Source of the DNA: Rhodobacter sp.
GTDB taxonomy: Bacteria > Pseudomonadota > Alphaproteobacteria > Rhodobacterales > Rhodobacteraceae
Direction: 5' to 3'
DNA: 23,558 bases
NCBI GenBank assembly: GCA_013824055.1
Contig: PNNE01000154.1
Coordinates: 1-23,558 of the forward strand
Below, piece after piece: positions 16,101 to 21,802 of this stretch. The position numbers and the translations under genes are program-made. A model generated the notes under the pieces. It ran no database searches and was not told the DNA's origin. It saw only the letters and a program-made list of their open reading frames with translations. Within the stretch, counting starts at the first letter, position 1. Each line of letters begins with the position of its first letter.

Positions 16101-16696
16101 TGGGCGACCAGATCCAGCCCCAGCACCCGCGTCGCGTTGGAATAGGACGCATCCAGCGTGATCTCGCCCCGCGGCCCCTCGCCCGTGCGCAGAAGGTCCA
16201 GGTTCGCGCGGCCTTCGCCACCGGAAAGCTGCATCGAGGCTTCCAGCGTCCCCGTCACCGCCTGGCCCAGCACCTCGGGGGCAAGCTCGATCCGCTCGGC
16301 CGCCACGCGGTCCAGGCTGACCGACACCGGCAGCTCGGGCAGGCTGAAGCCCGACGCTTCGACCGCTGGGGTGCCATCACCCGTCTCGGGCAGCCGCGAG
16401 ATGATGATTTCCTGCGCGGACAACTCTCTGACGTTCAGCTCCCCCGCGAGCAGCGCCGAACGGCTCCAGTCCAGCACCACGCCATTCAGCGTGATCCAGA
16501 CGCCCTGGTCGTCCGCGATGGTCAGCTGCTGGATGGTCGCCTGCGACGACAGCGCGCCCGCAAAGCCGGTCACCGTCACCTGACGCCCGGCATCCGACAG
16601 CGTGTCCTCCAGGAAGGCCGTCAGATAATCGCGGTCCTCTACTTGCGCGAAGGCGGGGGTGGCAGTCAGACAGGCGATCAGAAAAAGCCGCCGCAT
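13184..16696 (-). CDS. tamB: Translocation and assembly module subunit TamB (AsmA-like / DUF490)
   Basis: This 1170-aa envelope-spanning protein works with TamA. TamB-family proteins form long hydrophobic beta-groove bridges between inner and outer membrane and are implicated in phospholipid transport and outer-membrane protein assembly. The N-terminus has a short signal/anchor (MRRLFLIACLTATPAFA). The middle is repetitive beta-rich sequence with recurring LxLxG/SGxL patterns. The conserved C-terminal DUF490 region (~800-1170) includes EVLARLLFGRGLDRIS and ends in an LREGLTVKGRVG...GVFLERDY segment. ATG 16696 overlaps the tamA stop as TGATG, so tamA and tamB are coupled. It is somewhat shorter than E. 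coli TamB. The gene ends 4 nt from a convergent small gene with no terminator between. Confidence 0.93.
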   Translation of the reverse strand: MRRLFLIACLTATPAFAQVEDRDYLTAFLEDTLSDAGRQVTVTGFAGALSSQATIQQLTIADDQGVWITLNGVVLDWSRSALLAGELNVRELSAQEIIISRLPETGDGTPAVEASGFSLPELPVSVSLDRVAAERIELAPEVLGQAVTGTLEASMQLSGGEGRANLDLLRTGEGPRGEITLDASYSNATRVLGLDLVAQEDAEGIFVNLLSVPGRPSALLRVQGEATIDDFLADVTLATDGAERLAGSVQVQAAEPSGHRLLADLSGDLAPVLAPEQVAFFGTEVALKLDARRTAAGRTTVDRFDLVTRSLTLGGSAEIAADGLPEWFDVTGTLAAPDGVPVAVPFAADTRLARADFHLKTAAGDEGWSGEVTLQGLDHPDLKLARAELGGSGRLGRTSAGNSFGGTLSLAASGIAPTDPALARALGTEIAGSLRLFAREGAGALQLSGIRLDGAGLTLAGAVKIEGLEDAFLASGKLTVQADDFARFSGLAGRPLGGSGTLVASGSASRLSGFLDLDLAFDGSGLSLDVPQIDRLLAGRSTLAASIRRDDSGTVLRNLDLVAGGLVAQADGTLSNQGSDLSGTVRLDDLSVLGPGYGGALALEGSFTGLPEAGRLQLSGTGQSLRLGSPQADRLLAGESRLELDLGVKDGALQVRSAELANPQLSATARGEIAGDLRRIDLEARLANLGLIVPELEGPLTFAGSATQDATGYAVDMTGSGPGQIRAAVAGRIANGFGSADLAIRGSGAAGLANLFIAPRSASGDIGYDLRLAGPLTLASLSGRVTLSNGRIVDPDLGLSLQGVEAIGTLQGGSLQLQATSGLSSGGRLRVDGPIQLTGARDADLALTLDALRLYDPELFDTRISGALTLRGPLLGGALLSGTLALSETEVRVPASGFSSAAALLDIDHAREPAPVRETRRKAGLLGDADGRATREQARPLALDVTILAPSQVFIRGRGIDAELGGELRLSGRTDSVIPAGSFQLIRGRLDILGRRLVLSRADLSLEGSLIPQISVAASTDSDGITSTVTVEGPANDPVVRFSSSPELPQEEVLARLLFGRGLDRISALQAAQLANAVAVLAGRSGEGLVGNLRRNFGLDDLDLITSEDGSAAVRVGKYITENIYTEVEIDQEGKSQINLNLDLREGLTVKGRVGADGETGIGVFLERDY

Positions 16697-18555
16697 CAGA
16701 AGGACTGCCCCAGGCCGACATAGAACTGCACCCCGTCGCCGGTCGTGCCGCTGATGGGTGCGGCCACATCCAGCCGAATCGGTCCAAGGCCCGTCTCGTA
16801 GCGCAGCCCAAGGCCCGCCCCGGCGTGTGAGTCGGAGAAGCCTCCGGTGAAGCCGTCCAGGCCGATGCTGCCCCAGTCCACGAAGCCGACCACACCGATC
16901 CGGTCGCTGACCCTGGCCCGTGCCTCCAGCGACCCGGCCAGGAAATACTTGCCGCCGATCAGGAACTGCGGCCCGACCGCCCGCGTCACCGCGATCCCCA
17001 GCGACCGGTAGGGCTGCCCCCGGACCGTACCGCCCCCGCCCGAGAAGAACAGATCGTTCCTCGGCGTTTCCAGCAGGGTGGACCCGAAGATCGCCCCGGC
17101 CTGGGCGCGGGCGGCAATCACGAAGCGCCCCGGCTCGCCCAGGCTGCGGTAGGCACGGCCATCCAGCGTCGCCCGCAGGCCCGAACCCGTGGTTCCGAAC
17201 CCGGCAAAGGGTTTGGCCTCGGCGTCCAGGTAGAAACCCCTGGTCGGGTTGTTCGCCACGTCCCGCCTGTCCCAGGAAAGGCCGACGGGCAGCGACAGGT
17301 TGCGGTAGGTGAAGCTGCCGCCGGGATCGCGGCCGTCCAGATAGTCATAGGTCAGACCGACCCGCGCGGTCAGGGTCTCGGAGAACGTGTGCGAGACCTT
17401 CAGCCCGAAGGTGACCGAATCGAGCGCATAGTCGATCTCGTCCTCATGCGAAAAGCCCAGCATCAGGCCCGCCGTCGTGTCCGGCGTCAGCGTCGCGGGG
17501 CGATCCAGCGTCACCTCCAGCCCGTAGTCGATTCCGCTTTCGCCCGAACCGATGTTCGTCGCGTCCGCCGCGACGCCCAGCCTTTCGCCGCCGCCAAGCA
17601 GGTTGCGGTGCAGCCATGCGGCAGACAGCGACACCCCGTCCAGGCTGGCGATTTCCGCGCCGAAGGAATAGCGGCGCGGCTTCTGTTCGACCACGGTCGC
17701 GGTGATCCCCAACAGGTCGGGTGCCGTGACCTGCTCGTCCTCGGTCAACGCCACCGAGGAAAAGATGCCGGTCCGCCGCAACCGGGTTTCGGCCCGGCGA
17801 AGTTCGGTCTCGCTGAAGATCTCGCCTTCCGGCAGGCCGGCGATCTTGTGGATGCGGCGCTCGCGCATCCGATTCTCGCCGGTGATCTCCAGCCGCCCGA
17901 AGCGCAGTCTGGGGCCTTGGTCCAGGCCGACATCGGCGTCCAGTCGCCGCGCTGCATGGTCGGCCACGACCGTTTCGCGCGCGACGAAGGCCTTGGCGTG
18001 CCCTGTCTCGCGCCAGGCCTTGATTGCCACGTCCACTGCCTCGGCCACGGCACCGCTTCGGGCCGGGGCGCCGAGGCGAAATCCCTGGGGCAGTTCGGTC
18101 GCGGGCGCCAGCGGGGCAATCCGTGCCAGTCCGAACCGGAACGGATCGCCGGGGTCCACGTCGATCCGGATCGTCGAGATCGCGGTCGGGGCCTCAAGCG
18201 CCGGAATGGCCGCCGCCTCGCGTCCATCGATGCGGATGCGGATCACGACCGAGTAATGGCCCCTGGCATACATCGCCGCCAGGATCCGGGCATAATCCGC
18301 GCGGGCCGCAGCCAGCAGGTCCTGCGGATCGGTCTGCCCCAGCACCTGCAACGACCGCAGCTGCGAGGCCTCTTGCACCGCCCGGGTCAGGTCCTCGGAC
18401 CCGCCCGCGACCACGATGTCCAGCCGGTCCAGCGCCTGGACCGGCGCCACGCCCAGTCCCACGCCCAGGCCCAGTCCCAGGCCCAGAAGGACCGCAGCGA
18501 CAGCCCCTCGGACCCGCAGCACATGATACCTGGAAAACACGTGGACGACCCTCAT
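16696..18555 (-). CDS. tamA: Translocation and assembly module subunit TamA (Omp85/BamA superfamily)
   Basis: This 619-aa outer-membrane barrel is the partner of TamB. After a signal peptide (a GLG/VG-rich hydrophobic run ending VQALDRLD) come POTRA-like domains (~45-270), with LDIVVAGGSEDLTRAVQEAS at the start and YSFGAEIASLDGVSL leading into the 16-strand Omp85 barrel (~280-619). Barrel features include GGGERLG, WDRRDVANNPTRGFYL, RGQPYRSLG (the Omp85 VRGY/F-like loop) and a C-terminal phenylalanine (GLGQSF) as expected for a BamA-recognised signal. I chose ATG 18555. The frame is open to 18759, but the extra 68 residues come before the signal peptide and cannot be part of a secreted protein. 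AAGG lies about 6 nt upstream. Confidence 0.92.
   Translation of the reverse strand: MRVVHVFSRYHVLRVRGAVAAVLLGLGLGLGVGLGVAPVQALDRLDIVVAGGSEDLTRAVQEASQLRSLQVLGQTDPQDLLAAARADYARILAAMYARGHYSVVIRIRIDGREAAAIPALEAPTAISTIRIDVDPGDPFRFGLARIAPLAPATELPQGFRLGAPARSGAVAEAVDVAIKAWRETGHAKAFVARETVVADHAARRLDADVGLDQGPRLRFGRLEITGENRMRERRIHKIAGLPEGEIFSETELRRAETRLRRTGIFSSVALTEDEQVTAPDLLGITATVVEQKPRRYSFGAEIASLDGVSLSAAWLHRNLLGGGERLGVAADATNIGSGESGIDYGLEVTLDRPATLTPDTTAGLMLGFSHEDEIDYALDSVTFGLKVSHTFSETLTARVGLTYDYLDGRDPGGSFTYRNLSLPVGLSWDRRDVANNPTRGFYLDAEAKPFAGFGTTGSGLRATLDGRAYRSLGEPGRFVIAARAQAGAIFGSTLLETPRNDLFFSGGGGTVRGQPYRSLGIAVTRAVGPQFLIGGKYFLAGSLEARARVSDRIGVVGFVDWGSIGLDGFTGGFSDSHAGAGLGLRYETGLGPIRLDVAAPISGTTGDGVQFYVGLGQSF
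18452..18487. repeat. Six imperfect hexamer repeats coding for the TamA signal peptide core
   Basis: Six consecutive hexamers of the form CCCANN (CCCAGT, CCCACG, CCCAGG, CCCAGT, CCCAGG, CCCAGA) encode the alternating Gly-Leu/Gly-Val hydrophobic core on the minus strand. Each unit adds two residues in frame, so copy-number changes would alter signal-peptide length without a frameshift. Confidence 0.7.
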
Positions 18556-18571
18556 CGGCAGCCTTGCCCGG

Positions 18572-18618
18572 ACTATTGCAGCTTGTGCCGACCCCTTCAA
18601 TCCGGGGAAACCGGATTG
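18572..18618 (-). promoter_or_regulatory. Palindrome and weak promoter-like boxes upstream of tamA
   Basis: CAATCCGG/CCGGATTG (18598-18605 and 18611-18618) is a perfect 8-bp inverted repeat with a 5-nt centre. On the minus strand its edge forms TTGAAG (18595-18600), 17 nt from AATAGT (18572-18577). Transcription from these boxes would leave only about 10 nt before the tamA ATG, which is short. The palindrome may be an operator. Confidence 0.27.
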
Positions 18619-18765
18619 GGCAGGGTCGGGTTCCCCTTCTGCCGTCATTCTTCTGTGACAGGCAGGCTGCATCACTGCGCCAAAGCAGGAGGATGGCAGA
18701 TGACCGACGACGGCTATGATCTGGGGCCGCGTCATGGTCTTTCGCCGGGTGTAGCCCATTCGCCC

Positions 18766-18794
18766 TTGCAGACTCGGGGGCGGGCGCGTATATC
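18766..18794 (+). promoter_or_regulatory. Candidate promoter of the rimP-nusA-infB operon
   Basis: TTGCAG (18766-18771), a 17-nt spacer and TATATC (18789-18794) give ideal spacing and an alphaproteobacterial style -10. Transcription would start near 18801, leaving a leader of about 80 nt that ends with the terminator-like hairpin before rimP. Confidence 0.5.
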
Positions 18795-18844
18795 CCCCTC
18801 AACAGCTGCGTCGGGGTCCAAACCTGAAGCTACCGAAAGTCACG

Positions 18845-18869
18845 GGCGGGCCGCTGGGTCCGCCTTTTT
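18845..18869 (+). terminator. Terminator-like hairpin in the rimP leader (possible attenuator)
   Basis: An 8-bp stem GGCGGGCC/GGTCCGCC with one G-U pair, a GCTG loop and five T (18865-18869) form a good intrinsic terminator 14 nt upstream of the rimP ATG. It lies downstream of the candidate promoter at 18766-18794, so it would end or attenuate the operon transcript. NusA, encoded in the same operon, is known to modulate such hairpins. Confidence 0.65.
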
Positions 18870-18883
18870 GTTTCTGGAATCCA

Positions 18884-19513
18884 ATGTCCGATCTGATCGC
18901 CAAGACTGCCATCGACCGCCGCCTGGCCGACATCGTCGGCCCGGTGATCGAAGGCCTTGGCTTCGAGCTGGTCCGCATCCGCCTGATGGGCGGCAGGACG
19001 CGCGTGTTGCAGATCATGGCCGACCGCCCCGACGGCGGCATCGGCGTCGATGAATGTGGCGCGATCTCGACTGCCGTCTCGGCCGTGCTGGACGTCGAGG
19101 ACCCGCTGGAAGACAACTATGTCCTGGAAGTCTCGTCCCCCGGGATCGACCGGCCGCTGACCCGGCTGAAGGATTTCGAGATGTGGAAGGGCTGGGAAGC
19201 CCGGATCGAGACGACCGAGCTGATCGACGGCCGCCGCCGCTTCAAGGGCGATCTGGCGGGGGTGGAAGGGGACGAGGTCCTGATCACCATCGCGGAAGCG
19301 GGCGAAGATGTTACCATCGGTCTCAAGTTCGACTGGCTCTCCGACGCCAAGCTGATTCTGACCGACGCGCTGATCGCCGAAATGCTGCGCCAGAAGAAGG
19401 TGGCCGAGCCCACCGACGGCCAGTTCGACGCGATCGAGGAAATTGACGGGGACGAGGACGACAACGACGTCGACGACGACGTCGGCGGGCCTGCCCCCGA
19501 GACGAAACACTAG
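18884..19513 (+). CDS. rimP: Ribosome maturation factor RimP
   Basis: This 209-aa protein is needed for assembly of the 30S ribosomal subunit. The N-terminal alpha/beta domain (~1-95) contains GFELVRIRLMGGRTRVLQIMADRPDGGIGVDECGAIS and the conserved NYVLEVSSPGIDRPLTRLKDF. The C-terminal SH3-like barrel (~97-165) follows. Residues ~170-209 are a strongly acidic tail (EEIDGDEDDNDVDDD), a lineage extension beyond the E. coli length of about 150. The ribosome site is weak (TGGA 5 nt before the ATG), and the hairpin just upstream may limit expression. nusA begins 11 nt after the stop. Confidence 0.95.
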   Translation: MSDLIAKTAIDRRLADIVGPVIEGLGFELVRIRLMGGRTRVLQIMADRPDGGIGVDECGAISTAVSAVLDVEDPLEDNYVLEVSSPGIDRPLTRLKDFEMWKGWEARIETTELIDGRRRFKGDLAGVEGDEVLITIAEAGEDVTIGLKFDWLSDAKLILTDALIAEMLRQKKVAEPTDGQFDAIEEIDGDEDDNDVDDDVGGPAPETKH

Positions 19514-19524
19514 GGAGAGACGCG

Positions 19525-21135
19525 ATGGCAATCACATCCGCCAACCAGCTGGAGCTTCTGCAGACCGCCGAAGCCGTGGCGCGCGAAAAGATGATCGACC
19601 CGGACCTGGTGATCCAGGCGATGGAGGACAGCCTCGCCCGGGCCGCCAAGTCCCGCTACGGCGCGGAAATGGACATCCGCGTCAAGATCGACCGCAAGAC
19701 CGGCCGCGCGTCGTTCACCCGCGTCCGCACGGTGACCGAAGATGACCTGATCGAGAACCACCACGCCCAGATCACGGTCAAGCAGGCGAAGTCCTACCTC
19801 GCAGATCCGCAGATCGGCGACGAAGTGATCGACGAGGTCCCGCCCGTCGACCTGGGCCGCATCGCCGCGCAATCGGCCAAGCAGGTGATCCTGCAGAAGG
19901 TCCGCGAGGCCGAGCGTGACCGCCAGTTCGAGGAATTCAAGGACCGCAAGGGCACCATCATCAACGGCGCCGTCAAGCGCGAGGAATACGGCAACGTCAT
20001 CGTCGACATCGGGCGCGGCGAAGGCATCCTGCGCCGGAACGAGAAGATCGGCCGCGAAGCCTACCGCATCGGCGACCGCATCCGCTGCTACATCAAGGAC
20101 GTGCGCCGCGAACCGCGCGGGCCGCAGGTCTTCCTGTCGCGCACCGACCCGCAGTTCATGGCCGAGCTGTTCAAGATGGAAGTGCCGGAAATCTACGACG
20201 GCATCATCGAGATCAAGGCCGTCGCCCGTGACCCCGGCAGCCGCGCCAAGATCGCCGTCATCAGCTACGACAACTCCATCGACCCCGTGGGCGCCTGCGT
20301 CGGCATGCGCGGCAGCCGCGTTCAGGCCGTGGTGAACGAGTTGCAGGGCGAAAAGATCGACATCATCCCGTGGAACCAGGACACCGCGACGTTCCTTGTG
20401 AACGCGCTGCAACCTGCCGAAGTCTCGAAGGTCGTCTTCGACGAAGAGGCCGGGAAGATCGAGGTCGTCGTCCCGGATGAACAGCTTTCCCTCGCCATTG
20501 GTCGCCGTGGTCAGAACGTGCGACTCGCCAGCCAGCTGACCGGCCTGGACATCGACATCCTGACCGAAGCCGAGGAATCGCAGCGCCGTCAGGCCGAGTT
20601 CGCCGAACGCACCAAGCTGTTCATGGACGCTCTCGACGTCGACGAGATGATGGCGCAACTGCTGGTCGCCGAAGGCTTCACCAACCTGGAAGAAGTCGCC
20701 TATGTCGACCTGGACGAGCTGCTGTCGATCGACGGCTTCGACGAAGGCACTGCCGGCGAATTGCAGGCCCGTGCCCGCGATTATCTGGAAGCCGCCAATG
20801 CCAAGGCGATGGAAAACGCCCGCGCGATGGGGGTCGAGGACAGCCTGGTCAATTTCGAAGGTCTGACGCCCCAGATGCTGGAAGCTCTGGCTCAGGACGG
20901 CATCAAGACGCTGGAAGACTTCGCCACCTGCGCCGACTGGGAACTGGCCGGTGGCTGGACCACCGAAAACGGCCAGCGCAAGAAGGACGAAGGGGTCCTG
21001 GAAAAGTTCGACATGTCGCTTGAGGAAGCGCAGACCCTGATCATGACCGCCCGCGTGATGCTGGGCTGGGTCGACCCGACCGAACTCGAGCAGCCCGCCG
21101 ACGAGGCTGCCGCAGACGAGGAGGCCGAGGCCTGA
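19525..21135 (+). CDS. nusA: Transcription termination/antitermination factor NusA
   Basis: NusA binds RNA polymerase and nascent RNA and controls pausing, termination and antitermination. The 536-aa protein has the N-terminal polymerase-binding domain (1-~130), an S1 domain (~140-205), KH1 with GMRG (260-263) and KH2 with GRRG (326-329). The C-terminal helix-hairpin-helix repeat region (~370-520) ends in an acidic tail. GGGAGAG lies about 6 nt before ATG 19525. The gene is co-transcribed with rimP and infB as in most bacteria. Its TGA lies inside an 11-bp inverted repeat described separately. Confidence 0.97.
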   Translation: MAITSANQLELLQTAEAVAREKMIDPDLVIQAMEDSLARAAKSRYGAEMDIRVKIDRKTGRASFTRVRTVTEDDLIENHHAQITVKQAKSYLADPQIGDEVIDEVPPVDLGRIAAQSAKQVILQKVREAERDRQFEEFKDRKGTIINGAVKREEYGNVIVDIGRGEGILRRNEKIGREAYRIGDRIRCYIKDVRREPRGPQVFLSRTDPQFMAELFKMEVPEIYDGIIEIKAVARDPGSRAKIAVISYDNSIDPVGACVGMRGSRVQAVVNELQGEKIDIIPWNQDTATFLVNALQPAEVSKVVFDEEAGKIEVVVPDEQLSLAIGRRGQNVRLASQLTGLDIDILTEAEESQRRQAEFAERTKLFMDALDVDEMMAQLLVAEGFTNLEEVAYVDLDELLSIDGFDEGTAGELQARARDYLEAANAKAMENARAMGVEDSLVNFEGLTPQMLEALAQDGIKTLEDFATCADWELAGGWTTENGQRKKDEGVLEKFDMSLEEAQTLIMTARVMLGWVDPTELEQPADEAAADEEAEA

Positions 21136-21148
21136 TCTCAGGCCTCGG
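21125..21148 (+). promoter_or_regulatory. Inverted repeat over the nusA stop codon, upstream of the ylxR TTG start
   Basis: CCGAGGCCTGA (21125-21135) is perfectly repeated in inverse at 21138-21148, with two bases between. As RNA it would form a 10-bp stem with a four-base loop (ATCT). The nusA TGA is in the left arm, and the next start codon (TTG 21158) lies 9 nt after the right arm. No T-run follows. It could control coupling, ribosome access or mRNA processing within the operon. Confidence 0.6.
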
Positions 21149-21157
21149 GGACACGCG

Positions 21158-21802
21158 TTGACGCGCGGCGGCCGGGAAAAGGAACGGGACGATCCGGAAC
21201 GCAAGTGCATTGCGACCGGAGACAGCCAGCCGAAAGCGGGTCTGATCCGCTTTTGCCTGGGTCCTGAAGGTCAGATCGTGCCCGATGTGATGGGCAAGCT
21301 GCCCGGCCGGGGCATCCATGTTTCGGCCGACCGCGCGGCGATCGAGAAGGCGGTGAAGAAGAATCTCTTCTCGCGTGCGGCCCGGCAGCCGGTGAAAATC
21401 GCCGACGGCCTGGCCGATCTGGTCGAGACGCTGGTTCTGCAGCGCACCATCGAGCTTCTGTCGATGGCACGCAAGGCGGGCGACGCTGTCACCGGCTACG
21501 AGAAGGTGAAGGACTGGCTGGTCAAGGGCACGGCGGTGACGCTGATCCAGGCCAGCGACGGGTCGGAACGGGGCAAGACGAAGCTGCACGCGCCAGATGG
21601 CGAAAAGGGCTTCATCGGTTGTCTTTCGGCTGGGGAAATCGGTTTGGCATTCGGGCGCGAACGTGCGATACACGCCGCGCTTGCCGCTGGTGGACTCAGG
21701 TCCCGTGTTGTAGAGGAAGCGGCAAAACTCGCCGGACTGCGTGGGCAGACGGGTGGGGATGACGGCGGCGAGACCGCCATGAAGGATACGAAGAACGCAT
21801 GA
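21158..21802 (+). CDS. ylxR: YlxR (DUF448) RNA-binding protein fused to an L7Ae-like domain
   Basis: The product is a 214-aa predicted RNA-binding protein. The YlxR part (~1-80) has ERKCIATG with Cys17 and LPGRGIHVS (48-56). The L7Ae/L30e-like part (~90-190) starts with LLSMARKAGDAVTGYEKV. The two-domain form is the usual alphaproteobacterial arrangement in the nusA-infB operon, where E. coli lacks it and Bacillus has two genes (ylxR, ylxQ). The start is TTG 21158, since no ATG or GTG occurs between the nusA stop and the conserved region. The ribosome site is poor (GGGGA), and a hairpin ends 9 nt upstream, so translation may be modest or coupled. The stop overlaps infB as ATGA. Confidence 0.9.
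   Translation: MTRGGREKERDDPERKCIATGDSQPKAGLIRFCLGPEGQIVPDVMGKLPGRGIHVSADRAAIEKAVKKNLFSRAARQPVKIADGLADLVETLVLQRTIELLSMARKAGDAVTGYEKVKDWLVKGTAVTLIQASDGSERGKTKLHAPDGEKGFIGCLSAGEIGLAFGRERAIHAALAAGGLRSRVVEEAAKLAGLRGQTGGDDGGETAMKDTKNA

Larger units (their letters stand above)
18556..18883. other. Divergent intergenic region between tamA and rimP
   Basis: This 328-nt stretch holds no gene I can support. It contains a palindrome at 18598-18618, a lone Shine-Dalgarno plus ATG at 18687-18702 whose frame runs into a rimP shadow, the rimP promoter at 18766-18794, and a terminator-like hairpin at 18845-18869. No tRNA is present, unlike the metY position before rimP in E. coli. Confidence 0.7.

Noticed and set aside
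14846..16723. A 625-codon plus-strand open frame opposite tamB
   Set aside because: It is antisense to clear TamB sequence. The product is Arg/Gln/Pro-rich without domains.
18572..18600. TTGAAG/AATAGT as a confident tamA promoter
   Set aside because: It would leave only about 10 nt before the ATG and place transcription start inside the ribosome site. It is kept only as a weak note with the palindrome.
18556..18759. 68-residue N-terminal extension of TamA
   Set aside because: It would place the signal peptide internally, which is incompatible with export. It lies in the divergent regulatory region.
17389..19053. A 554-codon plus-strand open frame opposite tamA and overlapping rimP
   Set aside because: It crosses a promoter, a terminator-like hairpin and two real genes in other frames. 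No domain is visible.
19510..21210. A 566-codon minus-strand open frame opposite nusA
   Set aside because: It mirrors nusA codon bias (Val/Asp/Leu/His-rich) and has no motifs.
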